A DNA stretch of 64,000 nucleotides. Source: Trichoderma breve (Eukaryota; Ascomycota; Sordariomycetes; Hypocreales; Hypocreaceae). Below the pieces are notes generated by a model. That model did not search any database. It was not told the origin of the DNA and was given only the letters and a program-made list of their open reading frames with translations. Positions 35,435-46,931 of the stretch are shown here, in pieces; the stretch's first letter is position 1, and each line of letters opens with the position of its first letter. The DNA is taken from assembly GCF_028502605.1 (NCBI RefSeq), contig NC_079236.1, forward strand, positions 2,480,001-2,544,000, written 5' to 3'. The position numbers were made by a program, and so were the translations under genes.

Positions 35435-36286
35435 TTAGTTGCCAAACACCAAAGCACGAACCTCGATGCTCTCGCGGCCCTCGGCATCCACCCTCGTCCT
35501 GGGATCAGTAAAGGCAGTGTGAGGCACACGTCCACCAATACCAGACCCAGGCTTCAAAGACTCGCTGTCGAAGCACTCAAGCAACAAGCGCTCATCACCA
35601 GTCATGCCGCTAGCATAGTACCACTTCTGGTTCGCGTTGTAGTTGATGGCCGCCGTCTCGCCGATATAGCCGTCCGAGTAGCGGTGCGAGATGGGGATAA
35701 CGTCCTTCTCATCAAGCGTGGAAGTAGATGCCACAGCGAGAGGGTTCGCTTCAACGGGGTTCTTGTTCAGGGGCCGCCAGACGTTGACGATGCGGTAGCG
35801 GCGCTGGAGCAAGGCGTCGGCCTCGTCGGGGAAGTACCGGCGCACGCGCTTCTCGACGGAGGCGGCGGTCTGGTCAATGTGCACGCGCAGGACGGGAGTT
35901 CGGTGAGCATCCGGGTTAGAGCGGCGAATAGTATGGTCGAAGATGTAGACTTTATCGGCGCCGGGGATGTTGTCCAACAGCAACTTCTCGACCTCTGGGT
36001 AGTACTTCTTCTGGATGGAAGTATCCTCAACGAAATCCTTCTCGGCGGATTCGGGGACGCCCTGGATGAGCTGGAAGGCGTCCTTGTCGAGGGTGAAGCT
36101 GGACTCGGAGCCGCGGATGTCGTGGATGACGACGTCGTGGAAGTCGTCGCCGTAGTTGCGGCGGGCGAGATCCTTGGGGTGGTCGTCGCCGACGAGGTTG
36201 TAGGGCGCGGAGCCGTCGGTTGGGGCGGTGTAGTAGTTGAGGTTGGCGGTGACGTCGCCGCGGGGGATGCTGGAGATGACGGCCAT
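35435..36286 (-). CDS. AsaB/CmcJ-family hydroxylase/desaturase-like protein
   Basis: Single exon, 283 aa. The frame continues upstream but has no ATG before MAVISSIPRG. The protein matches the fungal family annotated as AsaB, CmcJ-like or GA4-desaturase-related: an N-terminal NYYTAPTDGSAPYN, DHTIRRSNPDAHRTPVLRVH, the conserved VNVWRPLNKNPVEANPLAVA, and IGETAAINYNANQKWYYASG. His136-Ile-Asp138 plus His256 (VPHTAFTDPR) could form the 2-His-1-carboxylate iron site of 2-oxoglutarate-type oxygenases. Members often sit in secondary-metabolite clusters, but here both neighbours are housekeeping genes, so the substrate is unknown. An alternating TA run lies about 128 bp upstream of the ATG. Confidence 0.82.
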   Translation of the reverse strand: MAVISSIPRGDVTANLNYYTAPTDGSAPYNLVGDDHPKDLARRNYGDDFHDVVIHDIRGSESSFTLDKDAFQLIQGVPESAEKDFVEDTSIQKKYYPEVEKLLLDNIPGADKVYIFDHTIRRSNPDAHRTPVLRVHIDQTAASVEKRVRRYFPDEADALLQRRYRIVNVWRPLNKNPVEANPLAVASTSTLDEKDVIPISHRYSDGYIGETAAINYNANQKWYYASGMTGDERLLLECFDSESLKPGSGIGGRVPHTAFTDPRTRVDAEGRESIEVRALVFGN

Positions 36287-39137
36287 GGCTGTGTGTGTTT
36301 GTATTATATTATATGTGTGGTGATATGGGGTGTTTGTTGTCTTGGTGTTTTGGATGTTCAATGGCGGGGTTGAGGATCTGTATGTATGGTGGTGGTTGTA
36401 AGTTGTAAGAGGGTATATATATATAATTGTTTTGGCTATTCAATGCCCGACGCTGAGATTAAGATGTAGATTGTAGATTATGCTGGCATTCGGACTCTAT
36501 AACTTATATATATACACACGCGACAGGTATCGGCCGCTCGATTTCAAATCCAAACTACCGTCATGATGCTGAGTGGCTCGACGTTACTGCGAGCACGTCA
36601 CAGCAACCCCCACTCATTCGCTGGAAGCCATTTGTAAGGCGTACGGCTTACTAAACGACCCTCGCCGAAACGGGATCAATTTCCTCATGCGAAACCCAAT
36701 CGCCATTCGCAGGGCGGGCGTGACGATCCAGTTTTTTTTGGTAACCTGCAAACTTAGAGTATCAATTGCCGGATTTAGCCGCTCTTCGTACATATGAATG
36801 TATCTGCTGGACGCTGTTGTTGCGTTCCCGTGGAGCTGCCGGCGGGGGGGAGGCTACGCAAAAGCCTAATTCAGCAGTGGTTAGTAATTGTCCATGTTTC
36901 TTTGGAATTGTGGGAACCAGCCTCGGCGATGGTGCAAGATTTTGGTGGGAGGATTGTGTGTTTGGTGACCAAAATCTACACCCAATGGGTGAAGATTCTA
37001 CCGAGGTGATGGCGACGGCTAAGGAAAAAATTTCCCGTTACGATCGCCCTGGGAATGAGTAATTGCAATAATTACACATGCAGGTGACGCTTTTGGTCAA
37101 AAACAAGGCGTCGATGGATTCTTCCGCTTCCACTTCGAAGGGACCTATGCTTTTCTCCACTTTGGGGGTTTTTGTTGGATTGCTTCTCGTGCGAGTAAGT
37201 TGTTCTTATTTCTTTCTTTTGCCGCTGGAATCCGAGATGGCATGATCTGAGCAAAAGAAAACGTGCTTTGTTTCTTCTTCTTTCCTCTTCTTCACATTTC
37301 CAAGTAGGAATTATCCTGGGATGTGAGGAAAATGCAAGATGCCGATATTTGTCCTTGACTTTTAGGGTAGCTTGGGTAGGTAAGCTAGGCGAGATATCCG
37401 AGCCAGATGATCTCCATGTGATTTGCGCCCCAGATATGAGATTCATCGCACTCTGGCTGGGGCAGACGGCTTTTTCCGTGTCTGCTGCTTGATATTACGG
37501 ATACGTACTGCAGCCCTCCAGGGCGGTAGGGAAATCCCCCGTCTTATGTCTTACCAGCTTGCGTCATAGGGTGAAGTACATAGCTGCGATAAGCATTCAT
37601 CTTGCTCTTCACTGCTTTTTCATCCTCTTCTTCGGTTACCACATACTAGTATCTGGTGCTTACTATCCAGTAATTGCTACTAACCTCTTCCGACGAGTTC
37701 GGGTAGCTACCTAGCAGCTGTATCAACCCCTTCATACATGACCCCAATTGCTATATTCTCTCGCCTACCTCTATAAAGTAGGTATTAGCAGCAACAAATT
37801 AAACACGGGGAAGCAGGAAAAAGGAGAAGCTCTCATTCAAGAAAATCCCCGCGCTCCCATTGGCCATCCGCACTGGATGTTGTGCATGGTTCCCTCAGAT
37901 TCTCCAGTCACCTTTGCATCTCATGATTAGGTCAAACCACCCCAAAAAATTACCAAGGGGGGCTGCTGGTACATACACTCGCCCGTCCAGAGGGAAATGA
38001 AAATGCCTGTTTTCCCTCTTCCCGACCGAGATGCGAGACAAAAACGGCTGCGAAGCTGACTTGTCAGTTGTTCCAGCCCATTTCTTTCCGACGGCTTAGC
38101 GCGGGCTTTTAGTGGCTTGCAACGTGCGAGGAAGAAGATGCTCGCACATTGCTCGAGGGAATCAACTCGTCACTAACAACCGAGAAATTGGGACTGTTGG
38201 AATTGTGGCGGCGCCAGAGTTGTGTTGCTGAATTAACCTTGGTCTTTAGACTACTGCCAATGTGCGAGCAGTCGTTTGCTATTACTTGCCTACCTTGGTA
38301 GTCCGTGGGATATGATGTGCAGTCCGTCTACTTCGACATAGTGCTAGTAGTATGGATGAGGTGTAATAATATGCAGATGCATCGGACATTAGCCTGCTGC
38401 TAAAGCTACCTGCAGGCGCACACCAAAAATCAAATCAAATCACATCAATCAAAATAGCACAGCTAGCACGATGATTACCGCCATATCAGCAAGCAAGGAA
38501 CACGGCAATCACTCAATCAATCAATCACAGGCTACTACTGTACTCCTACGTGGGATCGTCTCGCCTCCCTGGGCTTGCAGCTCAACCGCCCTCGTTAGCA
38601 TGTTCCGGTGCTATATTTAGCCCTGCGCACTGTCGCCGGCGGGTGCCGCTGCGCCAATGATTTCAGCCACGACAAGGCGACTAGCGAGCCACGCTCCTCG
38701 CCGCGAAACGTCATGTTTGCACTTGGGCTTTTGCTCCAGCTCTGCCCTTGAAGCAAATCCGTATCTTCGACAGTCCACGAGAAATTGGTTCTCCGTTTGA
38801 CCGCCAGGCGCCCGCATCATCGCCCCCGTTGCCGTGCCTTGCCTTTACTTGGACTGAAGCTGATGCGTCGCTGTCGGGAAGCTGCGCCATGTCCTAGTGC
38901 CCTCCTCGTGGTCAAGTAGCCGAACTGACTGCGGGCGCGTCTGAACGAAACGATTCCGCGGAAAAGGGAGAGACGACAAAAGCACCGACAAAAGGCGACG
39001 AGAGGCTACAGACGATATACGAGAAGCTGAGGGAGACGGAGACGGAGAGGCCGTCGTTGAGGGAGAGGCATTGCGGGCAGCGACACAGAGACACGGGCAG
39101 AGAAAGACATGAGAGCCCAGCACAGCGTCTTGCAACA
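36287..39137. other. Divergent intergenic region, AsaB-like gene / ARS-binding protein
   Basis: About 2.85 kb with no convincing gene. Short frames at 36573-37062 and 38617-39488 lack domains. AAATC/CAATC-type short repeats occur near 38425-38530. The final 120 bases are purine-rich GAGA/GGAGACGGAG sequence leading to the Abp2 ATG. Confidence 0.5.
36414..36425 (-). promoter_or_regulatory. TA-repeat, possible TATA element of the AsaB-like gene
   Basis: A 12-base alternating TA run sits about 128 bp upstream of the minus-strand ATG at 36286, a plausible TATA position in fungi. It could equally be a simple repeat. Confidence 0.4.
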
Positions 39138-41355
39138 ATGTCCTCTCCGCAAGCCGTGGCGACGCAGACCAACATGGCTGTCCCAAACCCGCGCCCCATG
39201 GTCCAGCGGTCCTCCCTGCCCGATCGCAACGTGACGCCCGACACCCTCGAGGACGCCTTTGTGCGCTTCATCTTTTACTGCAACCCGGCGCTGCCGCTCG
39301 ACGCCGACACCGAGAGCCTCCGAGAGGCCTTTGCGAACCCCCCGAAGAGTGGAGGCAAGAGCTTCAGCCCCTTTCTCATCTTCGACCTGGTCCAGAGATT
39401 CTACCGCAAGGAGATCAAGACATGGACCGAACTCACCACCAGGCTCGGCGTCGAGCCACCAGACCTGTCCAAGGACGAAAGCGCCCAAAAGGTTGCCCAG
39501 TACGGCGTCCGTTTAAAGGTATGTCCTCGTCGGCAGCCTGTGCGCTCTTCATTGTCTTTTCCCGCCTTCATCTCCGTTGTTTAGTCAATGATGATGAGCC
39601 ACTAACATGCCTTAGAAATGGATGAATTCTATGCATGTCAAGGCGTTTTTCGAATACCTCATGGGCATAAGCAACGATTACTGGACTGAGATTCCAGACG
39701 ACCCAAATCCCACAGGACAGCCTGTTCGTGATGGCGTTGCCATCGAGGATGACATGGCCCTGAGGGCTCTTTTACCCCATATTCGTCCCAAGAGGGGCCG
39801 TAAGAGGCCCGAGGCGGACGACAGGACCGACTCTCCGGTGGCTCAGCGACAGCGCCTATCACCTCCATCTGCAATTGATGGTCCTCGGGCGACGTGGTCG
39901 GCGCATCCAGATGCACGAGCCCAGGGCGTGCCGATGGACCCCTCGAGACCCGGCGCCGCAGTTGCTTGGGGCTTCAACGACTCCGTGCAGACTCCGCTTT
40001 CTCGATACCCTAATTCCGCCATAACACCCTCAACCAGGAGCTCCTTTTGGGACGATGCGTTGGAGCCCCGGTCTGCCATCTCCCCATCCAAGCCCAAGCT
40101 TTCCACCCATAGGCGGGGACCCAAAAACGTATCCTCGGCGTGGAAACCTGGAGGAGCTGACGCCAGCGTCAAACCAAGGGGAAGGCCTCCGATTAATCGC
40201 ACGCCCGTGGAGCCCTCTCCTCCCAACCCTCCGCCCATGACATCGTGGGCCCCGACCCCCGACAGCAATCCATCTGATGGCCCCGTGGCCGTTATGCCCA
40301 AGGAAGGCATCCCAATGACTCCCGATGTGACCCAGATGCACCCACAGATTCGCAACCAAGTCGTTGCTCCGCGCGCAGATGCCGTGTCGCCTGTACAAGC
40401 ACGGGCGCCGTCACAGGTGCACATCATTGCGGCCCCTGCGTCTTCTAACCTCCCCGTGGCCGGCATGGGCATCAGCCCGCTCGACAACGCCAGACCTACT
40501 CGGCCATCTATTTCTCTGCAGGTTCCCGAGAGGCAGGGAGGCACAGTTCGGCTGGCAACACCGCCGCTGCCGCCACCGCTCCCGCCACCGCTGCCCATGG
40601 TCCCCGTCAACGACCTACCGGCAAACGAGCCTCCACCGCTCCAAGGAATTCCTGTTCAGGCACCGCCTGCACCGCAGGCTAATGGGTGGGATCCGTTCTC
40701 GCAGCCGCCCGTAGCGGGAGTGTATGAGGCCAACGCCGTTCCCCCCTCTGCTGGGGCTACCAGTCAAACTGGCTCAACGACCAATAAGGACGTGCCTCAA
40801 TATTTCTTTGAGGATTTAGACGATCGTACCAATGTGGACGGGCTCATATCCTACTTTACTCATGTGTTGCACAACTCAGACTGGGTGGATCCCCAGGGTA
40901 ACCAGCAAGAGATTGCTGGCATGGACGAGTGCACCGCCATGGTAAATGCCACGGTGGAGCACATGTACAAGAATGCCGAATCGTCTCAAGCGTTTCTGAT
41001 CAACCTGGCGGCGCTGTGCGGCGCGAAGATGCTCATGACCAACCGCCCGAGGTGCTACCGGGTCGAGACATCGGAGGGCGTCTACACCTATTATTTCGAC
41101 TGGCAGTATCGGTTTGGCCACCTCAAGGGGCAGTTCACCATGACCCATAGCGTGCCGGTTACGATGTGGAAGAAGCCGGGGCCGGGAGAGTCTGTCGGGA
41201 CGTCGGAGGAAGGCGGCCCGTCGGCGGCAGGGAATCTGACATCGGAGCAGTGGCAGGCCAAGTATGGTGCTCTCATGGACGAGATAGAGAAGCGTGACCG
41301 GGAGCTCTTTGAGATGCAGAACAAGGTGATGGAGTCGATGAGGAGAGATACCTGA
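39138..41355 (+). CDS. ARS-binding protein 2 (Abp2) family DNA-binding protein
   Basis: Exons 39138-39518 and 39616-41355 give 706 aa; the 97-bp phase-0 intron runs GTATGT to CTTAG. The N-terminal Abp2 domain spans about residues 30-165 and contains FVRFIFYCNPALPLDADTES, IFDLVQRFYRKEIKTWTEL and, after the intron, KWMNSMHVKAFFEYLMG. A central Pro/Ser-rich part includes basic RPKRGRKRPEAD and RRGPKN segments, and an AT-hook-like KPRGRPP near residue 310. A second conserved part at about 522-640 (FFEDLDDRTNVDGLISYFTH, AFLINLAALCGAKMLMTNRP) closes the protein. Abp2 was defined in fission yeast by binding to replication-origin DNA; the role in filamentous fungi is not established. Expected location is nuclear. 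Confidence 0.82.
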
Positions 41356-44142
41356 ACGCACCCACACGATACCTATTTGCTTTTGGTCTTTTCGCATCTT
41401 TTTCTTTTCTTTTCCTCTTCTTTCTCTTCCATTTTCTTCCATTTCATTTCATGTCATTCATATTTCTCATTTGTTGAGGAATCCCGGCGCCCTTTTTGTT
41501 GCATGATACGGAGGGGGGAAACGGAAACTGGGTAATGAGATTTTTTAGGGTATACATACATGGGTACACACTTGGCGACGGCATGGAAGGACGGACGGAA
41601 CCTCCTTATCCAAAGGTATATCAAGCTGGGAGCTGTTGGCTAGCCTCTCTGCACAATGGCGTTGTGACCGCAATCATTTGGTCATGTTTTTGGATATCAA
41701 TTGCATTAGGCTGCTACTGGTGTAGGTAGCTGAGAAATGACGAGAAGGGCTTTTTTGCTGGCCTCGTTGAATTCGTTTTGACTTTTTGCGTTTGGATGTT
41801 CGTGCTGCCTTTGTGGGGTGACTGGAATGTGAGGGGAGCAAATGTCTGTCACCTTGGGAGATTGTTTGCCCGTGAAGTTTGAGGTTTGCGGAGGAAATGT
41901 CAGGGGAAGCAAGAGTGAGCGAGATGGGCGATGTGTTAGTCTTATGTTCCGGATACCTGCTTTTGAACTGTGTGAGTGGGCAACGGCTCAGTATGAGTAC
42001 ACCAGAGCGGCCGGTGAGGTGATGTGACGTGAAGTGATGCTGATTATGATTGGAAGAAGCTTGGTTCTTTTGAACCCCTAGTATGGATGGAAGTGTTCTT
42101 GTGCTGCCAGTAGTATAAAGCCGTTGATGATGTTATACTTAGGAACGTACAATGAAATGATATTTTGTTTTGAAATAGGGCGGATTCGATGGACTATGCG
42201 TTGCTTTATTATGCAATGCCAAGATGTCCATAAAATATCGGGCCACCTTTAAGGTTAAGGTTCGATAGTGTCATGGAGCTGTCAGATAATTACGTCGCCC
42301 CGGGTTTTAGATGAAGCTCTAGAAACGATGGGTGTTGCGGGTGGTGAGATGGAAGCTGTGCTTTAGCCTTTTATGACTGTCAACACTGTTTCTTGGTATG
42401 TATTTCCCCCAAAGTACAGGTATTTAGGTGTTGTTATTGTTATGCTATATATGTATAACCTGTGGATATAAATCACAAGCTTGAGAGCTCACATGAATGC
42501 TAATTCGAGATCGGCAGTGTGAAAGCGTTGGTTCAACTTGGTCTGCACACTCTTAATGCCGTGGGGTTGCAGCAGCATTGATCATTGAGTGCAATTTAAT
42601 GGGATCGCTCGCTGCAACACTCCACTCCGGTGGTCTGGGCAGTCCACTGCTACACTCCATGTCAACTGTAAGCTTGCCACCAACCCGCTATTGACAGCTG
42701 GAGAGCCCTCAGCTTCAATGTTCGCACTGTACCATACAGTCATGGTGCACACTGACACCAACCGGCCCCCCCTGGGAGGCGCAATTTGGGCGCTGTGAGT
42801 GGTCGCGACTTGCGGGCGAGGGACAAGTTGTGGAGAAGCGACACCCAGTTTTGGTAAGACGGATCCCCGCAAAAGGCTTGACTCTTACTCGTGCTCTGCT
42901 TGATGTTCCTTTTGCTTCGGTACTCGTACAGTGCAGTGCAGTTGGTCTCGCCTCAGAATTGGCCTCCTTCTGACTGAGACTTTTGGGTTTTTGTTCCATG
43001 TCGCCTTTTCTTTCTTCAGGGAGCGGCTTGTCGCGTGCCGGTTCCACGTGTTTTGGCTGAGCCTATTGTTCTTTTTCGGAGACGCCGAGAAGCCTCTTTT
43101 CCTTGAATGTTCTATTTTCTTATTCTGGCGGGCAATCAACCCCGGACTTGACAAACTCAATGGAAAGGAAAAGGCGCCTCCATCCTCTCATCCTGGTCTT
43201 CCGACGGACGGCGTCAGAGTGAGCCATGGCCACAGACTGCGCAGCGCAGCGCACCAAATGGAATCCTTTGCGTTGGAAAAATCCAAAGCCCTCGCCATCC
43301 CTGCTAGCGGCCCATGGATGGCTCCATCCCATCCCCCCATGCGATTCCCCCCAGTCCTTTGGGGCCAATGCCACTCAACTGGCCTGAAGCCTCACTCTCA
43401 CTGTGTGACATTTGCTTGCTTCGTTCCGGGGTTCTACTCTTTTTCTTCTTCGCCTCCCAGCCAGTGTGTTCGCTGCTCTGATCCTTCTGGCGCCACTGCT
43501 TCAGCGGTTTAGCCCGATTTCTTTTCCTTAGCCAGCCCTTTTCCCTCTTGCTCCCCAAAACTCACTCATCCTGCTTCCATGACTGACTACTAGGCATTAT
43601 TGCCTGTACCTGCTTTTACATCCATACAGCACTGTATAGTTCCATACTATTGGCGCTCCACCCGGCCTTCCTGGTGCTTCTCCACGTCCAAGGAACAAAA
43701 AGCGAAGCGGCCAGGTGGACCAAGACCGGACCGGATCAGACCAGACCAGCACCAGACACCCAAGCCATAACCAAACCGGCTTTTCTGTTACGCGCAAAAG
43801 AGTTGATTCCCTCCGGCTAGCCGTTTGTACTGTACTGTACTTGCGTCTGCTCCTTGCTTTCTCTCCAGCTCTTTCGCTCGTCCTTCTCCATCCCCCTTCT
43901 TTCGAGTCTCGTTTTGCCCTCGAATCAAAGCCAGAAACTCCCCGGGCCGATTTTCCCAAGGCTGCACGCACTACCCAACTCACCACTCGCTGCGACGTAT
44001 CGTATCCGCTCCCCCGTCTCCGTCCCGCCCTCTGCAATCGCAGCTCGAGCGAGAGATTGCCAGAGGGGGATCGGGAAGATCCCCACATCTTTTGTGTGTG
44101 TTGACGCTTCCCCGGATTTGCTCGCCGTGGCCTATCACCGCC
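41356..44142. other. Intergenic region upstream of the sugar transporter
   Basis: About 2.8 kb without a supported gene. A 193-codon frame at 42931-43512 starts at GTG, has no domain and lies in a C/T-rich promoter-like stretch. One exact GTACTCGTAC occurs at 42920. The last 300 bases are pyrimidine-rich and probably form the leader of the transporter gene. Confidence 0.5.
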
Positions 44143-46499
44143 ATGTCATCATCGTCGCAAAGCCGGGTCGACGAGATTACCATGTATGTGAAGGCTTTCT
44201 TAGATATGATCTGTCTTGTTCTTGTTCTTGTTCTTGTTGTTAGTGGTGATGTGATGATGACACTTTATCAACACCATCCACTGTGTCTTTTTTCGTCTTG
44301 GAATTCCCTGCTGACCGCATCTCTCTCGCCCGCAGAGCCTCGAATGAGTATCATGTCTCGTCGTCCTTCTCGGCCGAGGCTGGAGAAGACCGCCGCAAGT
44401 CGCAGCGTGTCAATCTCAATGCAAACACAGAGGCCAAGTAAGTAACAAATGTTTCTCCCACCCGTGTCTTTCCCACGTGGTGAGAGGCCCCTCCATTCGT
44501 TCATCCCGGAGCCCATCTAATTGCCGATCCCTTTTTTTTTCTCCGTGTCTTAGAATCAAGAACCCACTCGTCGGCATCCCGCGACGAACTCTGCTGGCCG
44601 ACGTCGACGAATTCTGCCGCTCCAAGAACCTGGAGGACCATCGCGACATCATCCGCAAGGGCGCGCTGGTGGCCCAGGATCCTACCGGCTATGAGGACAT
44701 CACCGGCCCCGAGGCTCTCAGCCAGGGCGAGATTGATGCCCTCCGCAACGAGGTGCTGCACAAGTGGCGCGTTCCCTGGACCTTGCTCCTGACCGTCGTG
44801 ACATGTTCCGTCGGTGCCGCCGTCCAGGGCTGGGATCAGACCGGATCCAACGGAGCAAATCTCGACTTCCCGACGGCGTACGGCATCGGCGCCAACACCA
44901 TCCATGACAAGCTCATCGTCGGCCTGGTCAATGCCGCGCCCTACATCGGCACGTCGTTTCTCGGGTGCTGGCTGTCAGATCCCTTGAATAACCACTTTGG
45001 CCGCCGGGGCGCCATCTTTGTGGCTGCCAACTTTTGTCTCTGGCCGGTGATAGCGAGCGCATTCTGCAATTCATGGCCTAGGCTGTTGATATGCCGCCTG
45101 TTTATGGGCGTTGGGATGGGCGCAAAGGCATCTACTGGTGAGTCGCCTTTCTTAATCTCTTCCAGTCTTGAATCCAGGCTGTTTCAAATCACATATACGG
45201 GCGTATTCAGAAAAAACTGACTTGATACAATGAACAGTGCCCATCTTTGCCGCAGAAAACTCGCCGGCCCCTATCCGAGGCGCACTCGTCATGAGTTGGC
45301 AACTGTGGAATGCATTTGGCATCTTTCTTGGGACGTGCGCCAACCTCGCCGTCAGGGGAATTGGCAAAGAAGCGTGGAGATATCAGCTGGGGTCGGCCTT
45401 TATCCCCGCTGTGCCGCTCGTCGTCCTCATCTACTTTTGTCCCGAGTCGCCGCGATGGTACATCAAGAAGAATAGATACAGGGATGCCATGCGATCTTTG
45501 CTCCGCCTGCGGAACGACCCCGTCCAGGCCGGCCGTGATATTTACTACATTCACGTCCAGCTCGAAGTCGAGGCCGAGTTTATGGGCAATGGCAACTACC
45601 TCCGTCGATTCATTGAGCTCTTCACCATCCCCCGAGTCCGCCGCGCAACCTTGGCAGCCCATACGGTCATGATTGCACAGCAAATGTGCGGCATCAACAT
45701 CATGGCCTTTTACTCGTCTACCGTTTTCCTGGACGCCGGAGCGAGCGCCACTGGGGCGCTCTTGGCCTCGTGGGGGTTTGGCCTGGTCAACTTCTTGTTT
45801 GCCTTCCCCGCTGTGTGGACGATTGACACCTTCGGCCGGCGATCTCTGCTCCTATTCACCTTCCCGCAGATGGCGTGGACGCTGCTGGCAGCAGGGCTTT
45901 GCAACTTGATACCCGGGCAGGGCGGTCTTCACCTGGGCTTCGTTGCCTTCTTCATTTACCTGTTTGCCGCCTTCTACTCGCCCGGTGAAGGGCCCGTCCC
46001 GTTTACATACGCGGCCGAAGTCTTTCCCTTGTCTCACCGTGAGGTAGGCATGGCATTTGCCGTGGCGACCTGTTTTCTCTGGGCAGCCGTGCTGTCCATC
46101 ACCTTTCCCCTGATGCTTGCTAGGTTGGGCGTCATGGGTTCGTTTGGGCTATATGCGCTCTTTAACATTATTGCCTTGGTCATGATTTTCCTTTGGCTTC
46201 CAGAGACGAAGCAACGAACGCTGGAAGAGCTGGATTACATCTTTGCGGTGCCCACTCGCGTCTTTATGAAATATCAAGTCACCAAGACGCTGCCGTGGTG
46301 GTGGAAGCGATGGATCCTTCTTCAGAAAAACGCGACCCTCGAACCCTTGTACACACTGGATGTGGCCGAACACGTCGACACAGACGAAGGCGAAGACAAG
46401 TTTGAGAATGACAAGGCCAGGGTCGAGCTGAAAGACATGGTTGGCTTCACACCAGCGGCTGTAAACGCCAGATCACTCTCCCCCGAAGCTACACCATGA
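44143..46499 (+). CDS. MFS sugar/polyol transporter (inositol-transporter-like)
   Basis: Four exons (44143-44183, 44336-44437, 44554-45137, 45238-46499) encode 662 aa. The small first exon covers 13 codons plus two bases. Introns are 152, 116 and 100 bp. A hydrophilic N-terminus of about 120 residues precedes twelve predicted helices. Sugar-porter signatures are visible: QGWDQTGSN in helix 1, FGRRGAIF after helix 2, [17 protein letters not shown] at the central loop, [15 protein letters not shown] in helix 7 and [16 protein letters not shown] after helix 12. The long N-terminus and [13 protein letters not shown] favour the fungal inositol/polyol subgroup over hexose transporters, but the substrate is a guess. 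Expected in the plasma membrane as a proton symporter. It stands alone, with long non-coding flanks. Confidence 0.85.
44215..44238. repeat. (CTTGTT)4 microsatellite in intron 1 of the MFS gene
   Basis: Four perfect hexanucleotide units lie inside the first intron (44184-44335) about 30 bases after the donor. Confidence 0.85.
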
Positions 46500-46828
46500 T
46501 GTTTCTTTGGGATCCCTTTTTTTTTGCTTCCAAGTCATTTTGATAATATTTTCCCCTTTGCGATTTGCGTTTTTTTTTTTGCTGGTTACTATTGGGCGTT
46601 GATTTTTTTTTGGGTTTGGGTTGTTGATTAGCGGGCGCGTGTGTTCATTTTTTCTCGACTCATGATACCACGGAAAGAAACGGACGGGATTGGGATGACT
46701 ACGGCGCATGTGGGAAGCGATACCCCCCAGTCAAATGTGTTTTTGAAAGCCTTTTGGCATTTTTTTTCTTTCTATTATTTTGTGTTTTGCGCCGAAGCAC
46801 TGTTTTGGATTGGCGTCGAATATTTGGA

Positions 46829-46931
46829 ATCTTCATCATGAGCGGATTAAGAGTGGATTGATATGGAGATGGGATATATCTTGTTATCTTCATCATGAGC
46901 GAATTCAGAGTGGGAAGATATGGAGATGGGA
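46829..46931. repeat. 57-bp tandem duplication, two copies
   Basis: Copies begin at 46829 and 46886, both starting ATCTTCATCATGAGCG and both carrying GATATGGAGATGGGA at the same offset. The second copy is truncated. They differ at a handful of positions, so the duplication is not recent. It lies downstream of the MFS transporter. Confidence 0.8.

Noticed and set aside
35519..36373. 284-codon plus-strand open frame
   Set aside because: It is antisense to the AsaB-like gene; the product is a Val/Gly/Asp string with no domain.
36530..36560. Possible tRNA B-box (GATTTCAAATCC)
   Set aside because: No matching A-box, acceptor stem or cloverleaf could be traced on either side.
38425..38530. Short AAATC and CAATC direct repeats, considered as an array
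   Set aside because: Units of 4-5 bases without regular spacers; simple sequence, not a CRISPR or structured array.
39843..40610. 255-codon minus-strand open frame
   Set aside because: It is antisense to the Pro-rich part of Abp2; the Gly-rich product mirrors proline codons on the other strand.
42931..43512. 193-codon plus-strand frame with a hydrophobic start
   Set aside because: It begins at GTG, not ATG, lies in C/T-rich promoter-like DNA, has no domain and ends in Ser/Pro-rich random sequence.
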